Origin: Lachnospiraceae bacterium UBA4380
GTDB lineage: Bacteria > Bacillota > Clostridia > Lachnospirales > Lachnospiraceae
DNA length: 8,432 bases
Reading direction: 5' to 3'
Assembly: GCA_002390025.1 (NCBI GenBank)
Contig: DGRU01000069.1
Location: 1 to 8,432 of the forward strand
Positions 1 to 5,195 of this stretch are shown piece by piece. Made by a program: the position numbers and the translations under genes. Under the pieces are notes generated by a model that was not told where the DNA came from, searched no databases, and worked only from the letters and a program-made list of their open reading frames with translations. Position 1 is the stretch's first letter. Each line of letters begins with the position of its first letter.

Positions 1-24
1 CATTTCTTTTGCAGAAACTAACAT
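1..24 (-). CDS. 5' end of a minus-strand gene, possibly class II fructose-bisphosphate aldolase (partial)
   Basis: Only the first eight codons are inside the window, reading MLVSAKEM from an ATG at 24-22. The start is well supported: a GAAGGAGG ribosome binding site (plus-strand positions 33-40) lies 8 nt upstream of the ATG. From memory, class II fructose-bisphosphate aldolases of Clostridia often begin with Met-Leu-Val-(Ser/Asn/Thr)-Ala-Lys-Glu-Met, so a glycolytic zinc-dependent aldolase (fba) is the best guess. Eight residues cannot prove it, and related tagatose-bisphosphate aldolases start similarly. That a gene starts here is fairly sure; its identity is tentative. It is transcribed divergently from guaB. 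Confidence 0.5.
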
Positions 25-71
25 TTTGAAATCCTCCTTCATAAAATGAGCTCTGATAGCCAGTGAATTCT

Positions 72-115
72 CTTCCTGAAAATCACATGTTCGCATGAAT
101 TGCTTATTCAGGAAG
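72..115 (-). promoter_or_regulatory. Hairpin in the 5' leader of the minus-strand gene
   Basis: A 9-bp perfect inverted repeat (CTTCCTGAA at 72-80, TTCAGGAAG at 107-115) encloses a small hairpin, CATG-TTCG-CATG at 86-97 (CATG-CGAA-CATG in the minus-strand transcript). It would sit at the very 5' end of the predicted transcript. It may stabilise the mRNA or regulate it. No known riboswitch consensus was recognised. Confidence 0.35.
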
Positions 116-127
116 TCCACTCATCAT

Positions 128-156
128 ATTATATATGTAATCTGCCAAAATGAAAA
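128..156 (-). promoter_or_regulatory. Candidate sigma-A promoter for the minus-strand gene at the left edge
   Basis: On the minus strand a perfect TATAAT (133-128) follows a weak TTTTCA -35 element (156-151) at the ideal 17-bp spacing. Transcription would start near 121, giving a leader of about 97 nt before the ATG at 24. The -35 matches the consensus at only four of six positions. Confidence 0.4.
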
Positions 157-238
157 GTCAGTTAAGGCGTTTTTTTGTGATTATTGCCGCCCCGTCAAAT
201 CTCTTTCAAGAATTTGCAAAGGATTCGAAAATCGGGTA

Positions 239-267
239 TTGCATTTCTCGTTTTTGAATAGTATACT
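239..267 (+). promoter_or_regulatory. Candidate guaB promoter
   Basis: TATACT (262-267) lies 17 bp after TTGCAT (239-244). The -10 matches consensus at five of six positions and the -35 at three. The predicted start near 274 gives a leader of about 145 nt before guaB, which contains the two stem-loops annotated separately. Confidence 0.45.
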
Positions 268-307
268 TGCGGAAATCTCCAAAAATTGTACTAATTAATG
301 TAAAGAA

Positions 308-392
308 ACAACTGAAAGCCGCCAGTTGTATTTCCTGCACTTTTTTAAGCCGTGTCTGCAGTGCTGAACGCCTGCACTGTGGCTGCAGGAAA
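308..392 (+). promoter_or_regulatory. Structured guaB leader RNA, class unknown
   Basis: Two nested structures lie between the candidate promoter and guaB. The first is a 7-bp stem, ACAACTG (308-314) with CAGTTGT (323-329). The second is a longer element: TTTCCTGC (331-338) pairs with GCAGGAAA (385-392), AGCC (348-351) with GGCT (381-384), and CAGTGC (359-364) with GCACTG (374-379), closing a 9-nt loop. A T6 run (341-346) falls in the left internal loop, so this is not a standard terminator. I do not find the core of the purine riboswitch. It is a plausible regulatory leader, but function is unproven. Confidence 0.4.
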
Positions 393-418
393 TCAAAAAC
401 CTAAAAAGGGGGACCTGC

Positions 419-1924
419 ATGGCCATTTATATCAACGAACCTTCGCACACCTTTAACGAATATCTTCTGATCCCGGGATTTTCATCCTGTGAATGCATGC
501 CGGCAAACGTATCATTGAAAACTCCCCTCGTGAAATATAATAAGGGAGAGAAGCCTGCGATTGAGCTGACCATCCCCATGGTATCTGCAATCATGCAGTC
601 CGTATCCGGAGACCGCCTTGCAGTGGCGCTTGCCCAGAGCGGCGGTGTTTCCTTTATTTATGGCTCTCAGACGATCGAGAGTGAGGCCGCTATGGTCAAA
701 CGCGCCAAGGGCTTCAAGGCAGGATTTGTTCCCAGTGATTCCAACATCTGCCCCGATGCCACGCTTGCAGATATTCTGGCACTCAAGGAAAAGACCGGCC
801 ACTCCACAGTGGCAGTCACTGAGGACGGCACTGCAAGAGGAAAGCTGGTCGGTATCGTCACCAGCCGTGATTACCGGATCAGCCGCATGTCCCTTGATAC
901 CAAGGTTTCGTCCTTTATGACACCTATCGATAAGATCGTCTACGGCCGGGAGGGAATGACCCTCAGCGAAGCCAATGACATGCTCTGGGACAACAAGATC
1001 AACGCCCTGCCTGTCATCAGCGATGACGGCCGTCTCGTCTACTTCGTCTTCCGCAAGGACTACGACGCCCACAAGGAAAACCCCGGTGAGATGCTCGATG
1101 CCAACAAGCGCTATGTCGTTGGCGCCGGTATCAATACAAGAGACTACGCGGAGCGTGTTCCCGCCCTGGTCGAGGCCGGCGCGGACGTCCTCTGCATCGA
1201 CTCCTCCGAAGGCTTCTCCGAGTGGCAGAAGCTGACTCTCGGCTGGATCCGTGAAAAATACGGCGACACAGTCAAGGTCGGCGCAGGCAATGTTGTCGAT
1301 AAGGAAGGCTTCCTCTTCCTGGCTGAGTGCGGCGCGGACTTCATCAAGGTCGGCATCGGCGGCGGTTCCATCTGCATCACCCGCGAGACCAAGGGTATCG
1401 GCCGCGGCCAGGCGACTGCTCTGATCGAGGTCTGCAAGGCCCGCGATGAGTATTATGAAAAGACCGGCGTCTACATCCCTGTCTGCTCCGACGGCGGTAT
1501 CGTCTATGACCACCACATTGCGCTGGCTCTGGCCATGGGTGCAGATTTCGTCATGCTGGGCCGCTACTTCGCCCGTTTTGACGAGAGCCCGACCGAGAAG
1601 CTCCTGGTAGGCGGCACCTTCGTCAAGGAGTACTGGGGCGAAGGCTCCAACCGTGCCCGCAACTGGCAGCGCTATGACCTGGGCGGCGACAAGAAACTCA
1701 CCTTTGAAGAAGGCGTTGATTCCTATGTCCCTTACGCAGGTCCTCTGAAAGAGAACGTGGCCAAGACCATCCTCAAGGTCAAGTCCACCATGTGCAACTG
1801 CGGTGCGCTCACCATCCCCGAGTTCCAGGAGAAAGCCAAGCTTACTCTTGTCTCCGCGACCAGTATCGTCGAGGGCGGCGCCCACGATGTCATCCAGAGA
1901 GAGAGCAGAGGAACAGAGAAATAA
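419..1924 (+). CDS. guaB: IMP dehydrogenase, Tritrichomonas foetus-like type
   Basis: Catalyses NAD-dependent oxidation of IMP to XMP in the cytosol, the committed step of GMP synthesis. The 501-residue product has the TIM-barrel catalytic domain (about 1-102 and 220-501) interrupted by a CBS pair (about 103-215, with the VTSRDYRIS segment). The active-site loop [10 protein letters not shown] puts the catalytic cysteine at residue 319, the flap dyad Arg418-Tyr419 lies in NWQRYD, NAD-contacting Asp261 is in LCIDSSEG, and Asp358 is in CSDGG. These numbers coincide exactly with those I recall for the T. foetus enzyme, as do Lys310 and Glu431, linked there to mycophenolate insensitivity. The N-terminal [15 protein letters not shown] is also of that type rather than the usual bacterial GuaB. 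The ATG has an AAGGGGG ribosome binding site 6 nt upstream (406-412). Its leader is structured, suggesting regulation, and it appears monocistronic. The product call is very secure. Confidence 0.97.
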   Translation: MAIYINEPSHTFNEYLLIPGFSSCECMPANVSLKTPLVKYNKGEKPAIELTIPMVSAIMQSVSGDRLAVALAQSGGVSFIYGSQTIESEAAMVKRAKGFKAGFVPSDSNICPDATLADILALKEKTGHSTVAVTEDGTARGKLVGIVTSRDYRISRMSLDTKVSSFMTPIDKIVYGREGMTLSEANDMLWDNKINALPVISDDGRLVYFVFRKDYDAHKENPGEMLDANKRYVVGAGINTRDYAERVPALVEAGADVLCIDSSEGFSEWQKLTLGWIREKYGDTVKVGAGNVVDKEGFLFLAECGADFIKVGIGGGSICITRETKGIGRGQATALIEVCKARDEYYEKTGVYIPVCSDGGIVYDHHIALALAMGADFVMLGRYFARFDESPTEKLLVGGTFVKEYWGEGSNRARNWQRYDLGGDKKLTFEEGVDSYVPYAGPLKENVAKTILKVKSTMCNCGALTIPEFQEKAKLTLVSATSIVEGGAHDVIQRESRGTEK

Positions 1925-1977
1925 GACTTTGCTTTTCCGATTGCAGCAGAACAAGGAACAGTAACCAGCAGCAGTAC

Positions 1978-2025
1978 CAGTGAAAATAACACAAAATACA
2001 CAGATTGTATGTTTTATTTTCACTG
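1978..2025 (+). terminator. AT-rich long inverted repeat after guaB; possible terminator or folT operator
   Basis: CAGTGAAAATAA (1978-1989) and TTATTTTCACTG (2014-2025) are a perfect 12-bp inverted repeat. Inside is a smaller ATACA-CAGAT-TGTAT hairpin (1996-2010) followed directly by GTTTTATTTT, which could act as a weak intrinsic terminator for guaB. No U-tract follows the outer stem. The right arm overlaps the -35 to -10 region of the folT promoter, so a protein-binding operator is the alternative. Confidence 0.4.
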
Positions 2026-2040
2026 CTCTGACAGTATAAT
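2012..2040 (+). promoter_or_regulatory. Candidate folT promoter
   Basis: A perfect TATAAT (2035-2040) stands about 46 bp before the riboswitch aptamer. The -35 is poor: TTTTAT at 2012-2017 with 17-bp spacing is the best match. The predicted start is near 2047, followed by a short GGTC-TGTG-GACC hairpin (2054-2065) before the aptamer begins. A weak -35 would suit a moderately expressed, post-transcriptionally controlled gene. Confidence 0.5.
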
Positions 2041-2085
2041 AAGCATGCAGAGAGGTCTGTGGACCCTGTTTACAATCAAATAGTT

Positions 2086-2204
2086 CGTGCAGAGTAGGCT
2101 GCGGAGCGTTAAGTGCCTGGCGGACAGGGAGTTGCCACCGGGACGAAAAGGAGAGTTTCGGGAATGTTCTCCTTGCGGTTCCGCTGCCGCATCCCGCTGC
2201 TACG
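2086..2204 (+). promoter_or_regulatory. Tetrahydrofolate riboswitch (THF-I class) aptamer
   Basis: The conserved AGAGTAGG (2091-2098), GCGTTAAGTG (2106-2115), L3 AGGGAGTTG (2126-2134), GACGAA (2142-2147), CGGTTCC (2176-2182) and CATCCCGCT (2190-2198) segments match the THF-I consensus as I remember it. Pairing is complete. P1 is CGTGCAG (2086-2092) with CTGC(T)ACG (2197-2204). P2 is GGCTGCGGA (2097-2105) with TCCGCTGCC (2180-2188), one mismatch. P3 is CCTGG (2116-2120) with CCGGG (2138-2142). P4 is AAGGAGA (2148-2154) with TCTCCTT (2168-2174). The expected long-range pseudoknot is present: GGGA in L3 (2127-2130) with TCCC (2192-2195). The gene downstream is a folate transporter, as known for this class, so folate sufficiency should lower FolT synthesis. 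Confidence 0.93.
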
Positions 2205-2216
2205 TCTCAAGCGTAC

Positions 2217-2265
2217 AAAACGCCTCCGATGTAGTAATGGAGAAAAACTGCAAAGGAGGTGTTTT
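2217..2265 (+). promoter_or_regulatory. Shine-Dalgarno-sequestering hairpin (riboswitch expression platform)
   Basis: AAAACGCCTCC (2217-2227) pairs with GGAGGTGTTTT (2255-2265) over 11 bp with one G-U pair. The right arm is the folT ribosome binding site and its spacer, stopping just before the ATG at 2267. This predicts control of translation initiation, not transcription termination; no U-tract follows. A competing small hairpin, GCGT (2211-2214) with ACGC (2220-2223), would free the ribosome binding site and could be the ON-state partner. Confidence 0.75.
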
Positions 2266-2266
2266 T

Positions 2267-2818
2267 ATGTTGAAAAACAGATCTGATATTTTTGCACCGC
2301 TCCGCGACGTGCGTGTGATGACCAGTGCAGCCCTTCTTTCCGCCATTGCCATTATCCTTGGATTTTTCAAGATTCCGGTGACACAGGTGATTGAGATCCG
2401 GTTTGCCATGCTTCCCATCGCTGTTTCGGGGTGTCTGTTCGGACCGGTCGTCGGCGGGATCGTGGGCATGGTCGCGGATATCGGCGGCTATCTTGTCAAG
2501 CCCACCGGGCCCTTTTTTCCGGGCTTCACGATCACTTCCATGGTGTCCGGCGTGATTTTCGGATTCATGCTCTACAGACAGAAGCCCGCTCCCATGCGCA
2601 TTCTGATGAGCCAGATCGTCTATACGGTCATCTGCGGGGTGCTGCTCAACAGCCTCTGGCTGTCCATGCTGTACGGAAACGGCTTTATCCCCGTCCTGAC
2701 GGCAAGATTTGTAAAGGAAATCATCATGATCCCGATCAATACCATTATGCTGGTGACGATTATGGAGCCCGTCAAGAGGTTCCGCAGAGCCGGCGCCGGG
2801 ATCGGATCGGAGGATTGA
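2267..2818 (+). CDS. folT: FolT, folate-specific S component of an ECF transporter
   Basis: Integral membrane substrate-binding subunit that captures folates and works with a shared energising module (EcfA, EcfA', EcfT) encoded elsewhere. The 183-residue product has about six hydrophobic segments. Family marks visible are the alanine-rich first helix (about 18-33) that contacts EcfT, the RFAMLPIAVSGCLFGPVVGG stretch (45-64), and the FolT-type PTGPFFPGFT motif (79-88). The frame is open further upstream to 2087, but that part is the riboswitch. The ATG at 2267 has AAAGGAGG (2252-2259) 7 nt upstream and gives the normal family length. Expression is predicted to be repressed by THF through the upstream aptamer and SD hairpin. 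No ATPase or T-component gene is in the window, so this is a stand-alone (group II) S component. Confidence 0.92.
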   Translation: MLKNRSDIFAPLRDVRVMTSAALLSAIAIILGFFKIPVTQVIEIRFAMLPIAVSGCLFGPVVGGIVGMVADIGGYLVKPTGPFFPGFTITSMVSGVIFGFMLYRQKPAPMRILMSQIVYTVICGVLLNSLWLSMLYGNGFIPVLTARFVKEIIMIPINTIMLVTIMEPVKRFRRAGAGIGSED

Positions 2819-2859
2819 CGGCAACTGACAACAGCTGGCAACAGCAGCAACAGAAAATA

Positions 2860-2917
2860 TCCCCGGCAATTACCGCATTTGCGTCATGCAGACGGCTGCC
2901 GGGGAAGTCTTTGTTTT
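2860..2917 (+). terminator. Intrinsic terminator after folT
   Basis: TCCCCGGCA (2860-2868) pairs perfectly with TGCCGGGGA (2897-2905), and a T-rich tail follows (AGTCTTTGTTTT, 2906-2917). The loop is long (28 nt) but can fold further. The sequence before it (2821-2855) is a run of imperfect CAACAG-like repeats. Confidence 0.65.
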
Positions 2918-2985
2918 AACAGGTGAAAACCATTAACAGGTGAAAATCTTTAACAGGTGAAAATCTTTAACAGGTGACAAACATT
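2918..2985 (+). repeat. Four 17-bp tandem repeats carrying an AGGTGA motif
   Basis: Units begin at 2918, 2935, 2952 and 2969. All begin AACAGGTGA. Units 2 and 3 are identical (AACAGGTGAAAATCTTT); unit 1 ends CCATT and unit 4 is AACAGGTGACAAACATT. The AGGTGA of unit 4 is the likely ribosome binding site of the next gene, whose TTG start begins on the last two bases of that unit. The array therefore is a multiplied ribosome-binding segment placed between a terminator and a start codon. Confidence 0.92.
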
Positions 2986-3409
2986 GGGTAAAATCATACA
3001 GCAGTTCCTGAAATTCGGTGTGGTGGGCGCACTGTGCTTTCTGATCGACACGGGACTGTACACGATCTGCAACTTTATCGGAATTCCCTATCTCATCTCC
3101 GGTGTGATCGGCTTTTCCGTCTCTGTCGTCGTCAACTACCTGCTCAGCATGAAATATGTCTTTGTGCGCAGGGATGATCTCTCCAGAAAAAAGGAATTTA
3201 CAATCTATCTGATCCTGAGCATTATCGGTCTGGGACTCAATGAGCTGATCCTCTATGTCTGTGTAGACCTGATCTACGGGAACTGGACACAGCTGCAGGC
3301 GCTGATGCACCCGCGTGCGGCAGAGATCCTGGCCAAGATCGGTGCGACCGGCATTGTCATGGTCTATAATTTTATTACCCGCAAGATCTTTATGGAAAAA
3401 AAGGATTAA
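2984..3409 (+). CDS. GtrA-family small polytopic membrane protein
   Basis: The 141-residue product has four hydrophobic segments (about 12-32, 36-56, 72-96 and 113-132). It opens with the family's typical QFLKFGVVGALCFLIDTGLY and has NYLLSMKYVFVRR after helix 2, the hallmark of GtrA/DPMS-like proteins (PF04138). Family members are thought to help move or handle polyprenyl-linked sugars for cell-surface glycans, but the substrate here cannot be told and no glycosyltransferase gene is adjacent. The start is TTG at 2984, because an in-frame TGA lies at 2975-2977, no ATG follows before the conserved region, and AGGTGA (2972-2977) sits 6 nt upstream. The tandem repeat array lies immediately before it. 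Family call secure; role uncertain. Confidence 0.88.
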   Translation: MGKIIQQFLKFGVVGALCFLIDTGLYTICNFIGIPYLISGVIGFSVSVVVNYLLSMKYVFVRRDDLSRKKEFTIYLILSIIGLGLNELILYVCVDLIYGNWTQLQALMHPRAAEILAKIGATGIVMVYNFITRKIFMEKKD

Positions 3410-3446
3410 CAGAGAGAACATGGGCGGGAAGCTGCCCGCTGCGCAG

Positions 3447-3510
3447 GAAAACCGGTGACAGGGCAGTCCGGAAGATTGATCATTCCAGGGCTGCCTGTAC
3501 CGGTTTTTTC
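3447..3510 (+). terminator. Strong terminator after the GtrA gene
   Basis: AAAACCGGT (3448-3456) pairs with ACCGGTTTT (3499-3507), and after single-base bulges ACAGG and CAG on the left pair with CCTGT and CTG on the right (3491-3498). The right arm ends in TTTTTT (3504-3509), and the A-run on the left arm makes it potentially bidirectional. A smaller GCGGG/CCCGC hairpin (3424-3439) precedes it. Confidence 0.8.
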
Positions 3511-3572
3511 AGCGGTTCAAAAGTGGACTGGATGAAAACTATCAAATTGGCACTTTTTATAAGGCCAGTCGA

Positions 3573-3581
3573 TGCTATACT
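3573..3581 (+). promoter_or_regulatory. Extended -10 promoter for the second ECF S component
   Basis: TGCTATACT at 3573-3581 is an extended -10 (TGnTATAcT). A good TTGGCA occurs at 3547-3552 but is 23 bp away, too far for a standard -35, so the extended -10 likely carries the promoter. The start would be near 3588, giving a leader of only about 30 nt with no room for a riboswitch. Confidence 0.5.
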
Positions 3582-3617
3582 ACACACTATCAACTATTAT
3601 TTCTATGGAGGCGTGTC

Positions 3618-4169
3618 ATGAATGGAATAACAGCCGAAAAAAAGAGAAATGTGACATTGAGAGAAACGAATAAGGTCAAATGGATCACGATGACAGCGAT
3701 CTTTATGGGAATGAATATTGCTCTGTGCGCTTTCGGAATCCCTGTTCCGGGCGGACATCTGTATCTGAACGATGTACTGATCTGCACAGCATCGCTGCTG
3801 CTGGACCCTGTCGGAGCTTTTATTGTGGGGGGCATAGGCGCTTTTCTGGGCGATTTTATCTTTTATCCCCTCCCCATGTTTGTATCGCTGGCTGCCCACG
3901 GCCTTCAGGCCGCAGCGATCTCGATCCTGTTCAGAAACCTGTTTCCGCATCACCGCAGGCTTGCCGCAGCGATCAGTCTTGTGATCGGCGCCGTGATCAT
4001 GGTCACCCTCTATACCCTTGGCAAGATCTATGTCTACAGCACCTTTGAATATGCAATGATCAAACTGCCCTATGAGATCGCGCAGGCACTGCTCGGGATC
4101 ATCGGTTCACTTGCCCTTTGCTTCCGCGGCGGACTGCTGGACTCTTTCCGCAGAATCATACAGGACTGA
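3618..4169 (+). CDS. ECF transporter S component, substrate unassigned
   Basis: A 183-residue integral membrane protein with about six hydrophobic segments, of the ECF S-component fold. The IPVPGGHLYLNDVLICTASL segment (41-60) followed by LLDPVGAFIVGGIGAFLGD (61-79) resembles the PF07155-type family, which includes proteins proposed to import hydroxymethylpyrimidine, queuosine precursors or related compounds. The substrate cannot be assigned from sequence alone. A short charged, cytoplasmic-looking N-terminus (1-20) precedes helix 1. The ATG has GGAGG (3607-3611) 6 nt upstream. It starts a likely operon with ywlG (71-nt gap) and the GNAT gene. It needs an EcfAA'T module from elsewhere. No riboswitch is visible that would disclose the ligand. 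S-component call firm. Confidence 0.85.
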   Translation: MNGITAEKKRNVTLRETNKVKWITMTAIFMGMNIALCAFGIPVPGGHLYLNDVLICTASLLLDPVGAFIVGGIGAFLGDFIFYPLPMFVSLAAHGLQAAAISILFRNLFPHHRRLAAAISLVIGAVIMVTLYTLGKIYVYSTFEYAMIKLPYEIAQALLGIIGSLALCFRGGLLDSFRRIIQD

Positions 4170-4240
4170 ATTTGCTGAGGCATTCAATTTACAAGTCTTC
4201 AAGGCAAAAGACGATGACATCATTTTGAAGGAGAACGATC

Positions 4241-4825
4241 ATGGAACTTGTTCATGTACAGGGTGAGGAACTGGAGGAAATCCGGAGACAGGCCTATCAG
4301 GCCGCCGCGGAGGTGTGCGAGGGCGCAAAGCTCCGGGAGGGAGACCTCTTCGTGGTCGGATGCTCGACCAGCGAAGTGCTGGGAGAGAAGATCGGTACCC
4401 ATTCCAGCCTGGATGCGGCGGGAGCTCTTTTCGCGGGGATTTATCAGGCGCTGCAGGAGCGGGGCGTTTTTCTGGCCGCCCAGTGCTGCGAGCATCTTGG
4501 CAGGGCTCTGATCGTAGAACGCGAGGCATGTATCCGCTACCGCCTCGAGGAAGTGAATGTGATTCCCCAGCCCAAGGCGGGCGGTTCCTTCGGAACCACT
4601 GCCTACAGGAGCTTTCGCGATCCTGTTGCGGTGGAATCGCTGCAGCAGCAGGCATCTGCAGGTATTGATATCGGCGGAACACTGATCGGCATGCATATCC
4701 GCCCGGTCGTCGTGCCCCTGCGCATTTCTCTCCGGAAAATCGGTGAGGCTTCCATCATCTGTGCCCGCCGCCGGCCGAAGTTCGTCGGAGGAAGCCGTGC
4801 GGTCTATAACGAGGAGCTCCTGTGA
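4241..4825 (+). CDS. ywlG: YwlG / TIGR01440 / DUF436 family protein, function unknown
   Basis: The 194-residue soluble protein shows the family's conserved blocks in order: VVGCSTSEVLGEKIGTHSS (38-56), QCCEHLGRALIVE (86-98), NVIPQPKAGGSFGTTAY (109-125), GIDIGGTLIGMHIRPVVVP (140-158) and RRRPKFVGGSRAVYN (176-190). The two conserved cysteines at 87-88 and the Cys in GCSTSE suggest a catalytic or ligand site, but I know of no established reaction. AAGGAG (4228-4233) lies 7 nt before the ATG. It follows the ECF S-component gene and runs almost into the GNAT gene: the TGA (4823-4825) touches that gene's ribosome binding site, so translational coupling is likely. Family length is about 180 residues, so this is complete. 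Confidence 0.9.
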   Translation: MELVHVQGEELEEIRRQAYQAAAEVCEGAKLREGDLFVVGCSTSEVLGEKIGTHSSLDAAGALFAGIYQALQERGVFLAAQCCEHLGRALIVEREACIRYRLEEVNVIPQPKAGGSFGTTAYRSFRDPVAVESLQQQASAGIDIGGTLIGMHIRPVVVPLRISLRKIGEASIICARRRPKFVGGSRAVYNEELL

Positions 4826-4836
4826 AGGAGGAAAAA

Positions 4837-5091
4837 ATGAGTGATTATATCAGACTTCCCCACAGCATCAAGCGAAAAGACGAAAACGGAAAGATTCTGG
4901 CAGAGATCACCTTTCCGGAGTACACACCCGGTGTCTACACGATCGATCATACCTATGTGAACGATGATCTGCGGGGACAGGGGATTGCCGCGGAACTGGT
5001 GCAGATGGCTGTCGACCAGATCCATGAACAGGGCGGCAAGGTCCGTGCGACCTGCTCCTATGCCTCTGTCTGGCTCGAACAGCATAAATAG
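4837..5091 (+). CDS. Minimal GNAT-type N-acetyltransferase (YidJ/PF14542-like)
   Basis: The 84-residue protein is the short form of the GNAT fold. Visible marks are the acetyl-CoA pyrophosphate loop LRGQGIA (about 47-53), followed by the ELVQMAVDQIHEQ helix and the TCSYASVWLEQH ending typical of the PF14542 small acetyltransferases (human GTLF3B/NATD1-like relatives). The acceptor substrate is unknown. I chose ATG 4837 with AAGGAGG (4825-4831) 5 nt upstream; an in-frame GTG at 4822 lies inside that region and is rejected. The gene is 11 nt downstream of ywlG and probably co-translated. Its stop codon lies inside the first copy of a 14-bp tandem duplication. Confidence 0.87.
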   Translation: MSDYIRLPHSIKRKDENGKILAEITFPEYTPGVYTIDHTYVNDDLRGQGIAAELVQMAVDQIHEQGGKVRATCSYASVWLEQHK

Positions 5092-5104
5092 AACAGCATA
5101 AATA
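5077..5104 (+). repeat. 14-bp perfect tandem duplication across the GNAT stop codon
   Basis: GAACAGCATAAATA occurs at 5077-5090 and again at 5091-5104. The first copy encodes the last residues (EQHK), and the TAG stop (5089-5091) is formed at the junction. Without the duplication the same frame would end in TAA at the same place, so the duplication is neutral for the protein. Confidence 0.93.
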
Positions 5105-5125
5105 AAACAGGAAAGAGCATTAAAT

Positions 5126-5161
5126 CAGCGCGCAGGACTCACCTGCGGGTCCTGCGCGCTG
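5126..5161. terminator. GC-rich 13-bp hairpin between convergent genes
   Basis: CAGCGCGCAGGAC (5126-5138) pairs perfectly with GTCCTGCGCGCTG (5149-5161) around a 10-nt loop. It lies between the ends of the GNAT gene (plus) and the M48 peptidase gene (minus), where a bidirectional terminator is expected. Neither side has a strong U-tract, so it may instead mainly protect 3' ends. Confidence 0.55.
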
Positions 5162-5195
5162 TAATGTGTCTGCAGCCATGTGCATCTGTCAATAT

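Noticed and set aside
95..298. 67-codon plus-strand open frame in the left intergenic region
   Set aside because: No RBS, no family resemblance, and it spans the region where both divergent promoters are predicted.
308..392. Purine (guanine) riboswitch or attenuator terminator before guaB
   Set aside because: The conserved purine-aptamer core is absent, and no U-tract follows the main stem.
512..2023. Minus-strand open frame of 503 codons opposite guaB
   Set aside because: It is the antisense shadow of a strongly codon-biased gene, has no recognisable family motifs or RBS, and guaB on the other strand is certain.
2087..2266. N-terminal extension of folT by 60 residues
   Set aside because: This stretch is the THF riboswitch and its expression platform; the ATG at 2267 has a strong RBS and gives the normal FolT length.
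2918..2985. CRISPR-like reading of the 17-bp repeats
   Set aside because: The units are directly adjacent with no spacers, too short, and no cas genes are present.
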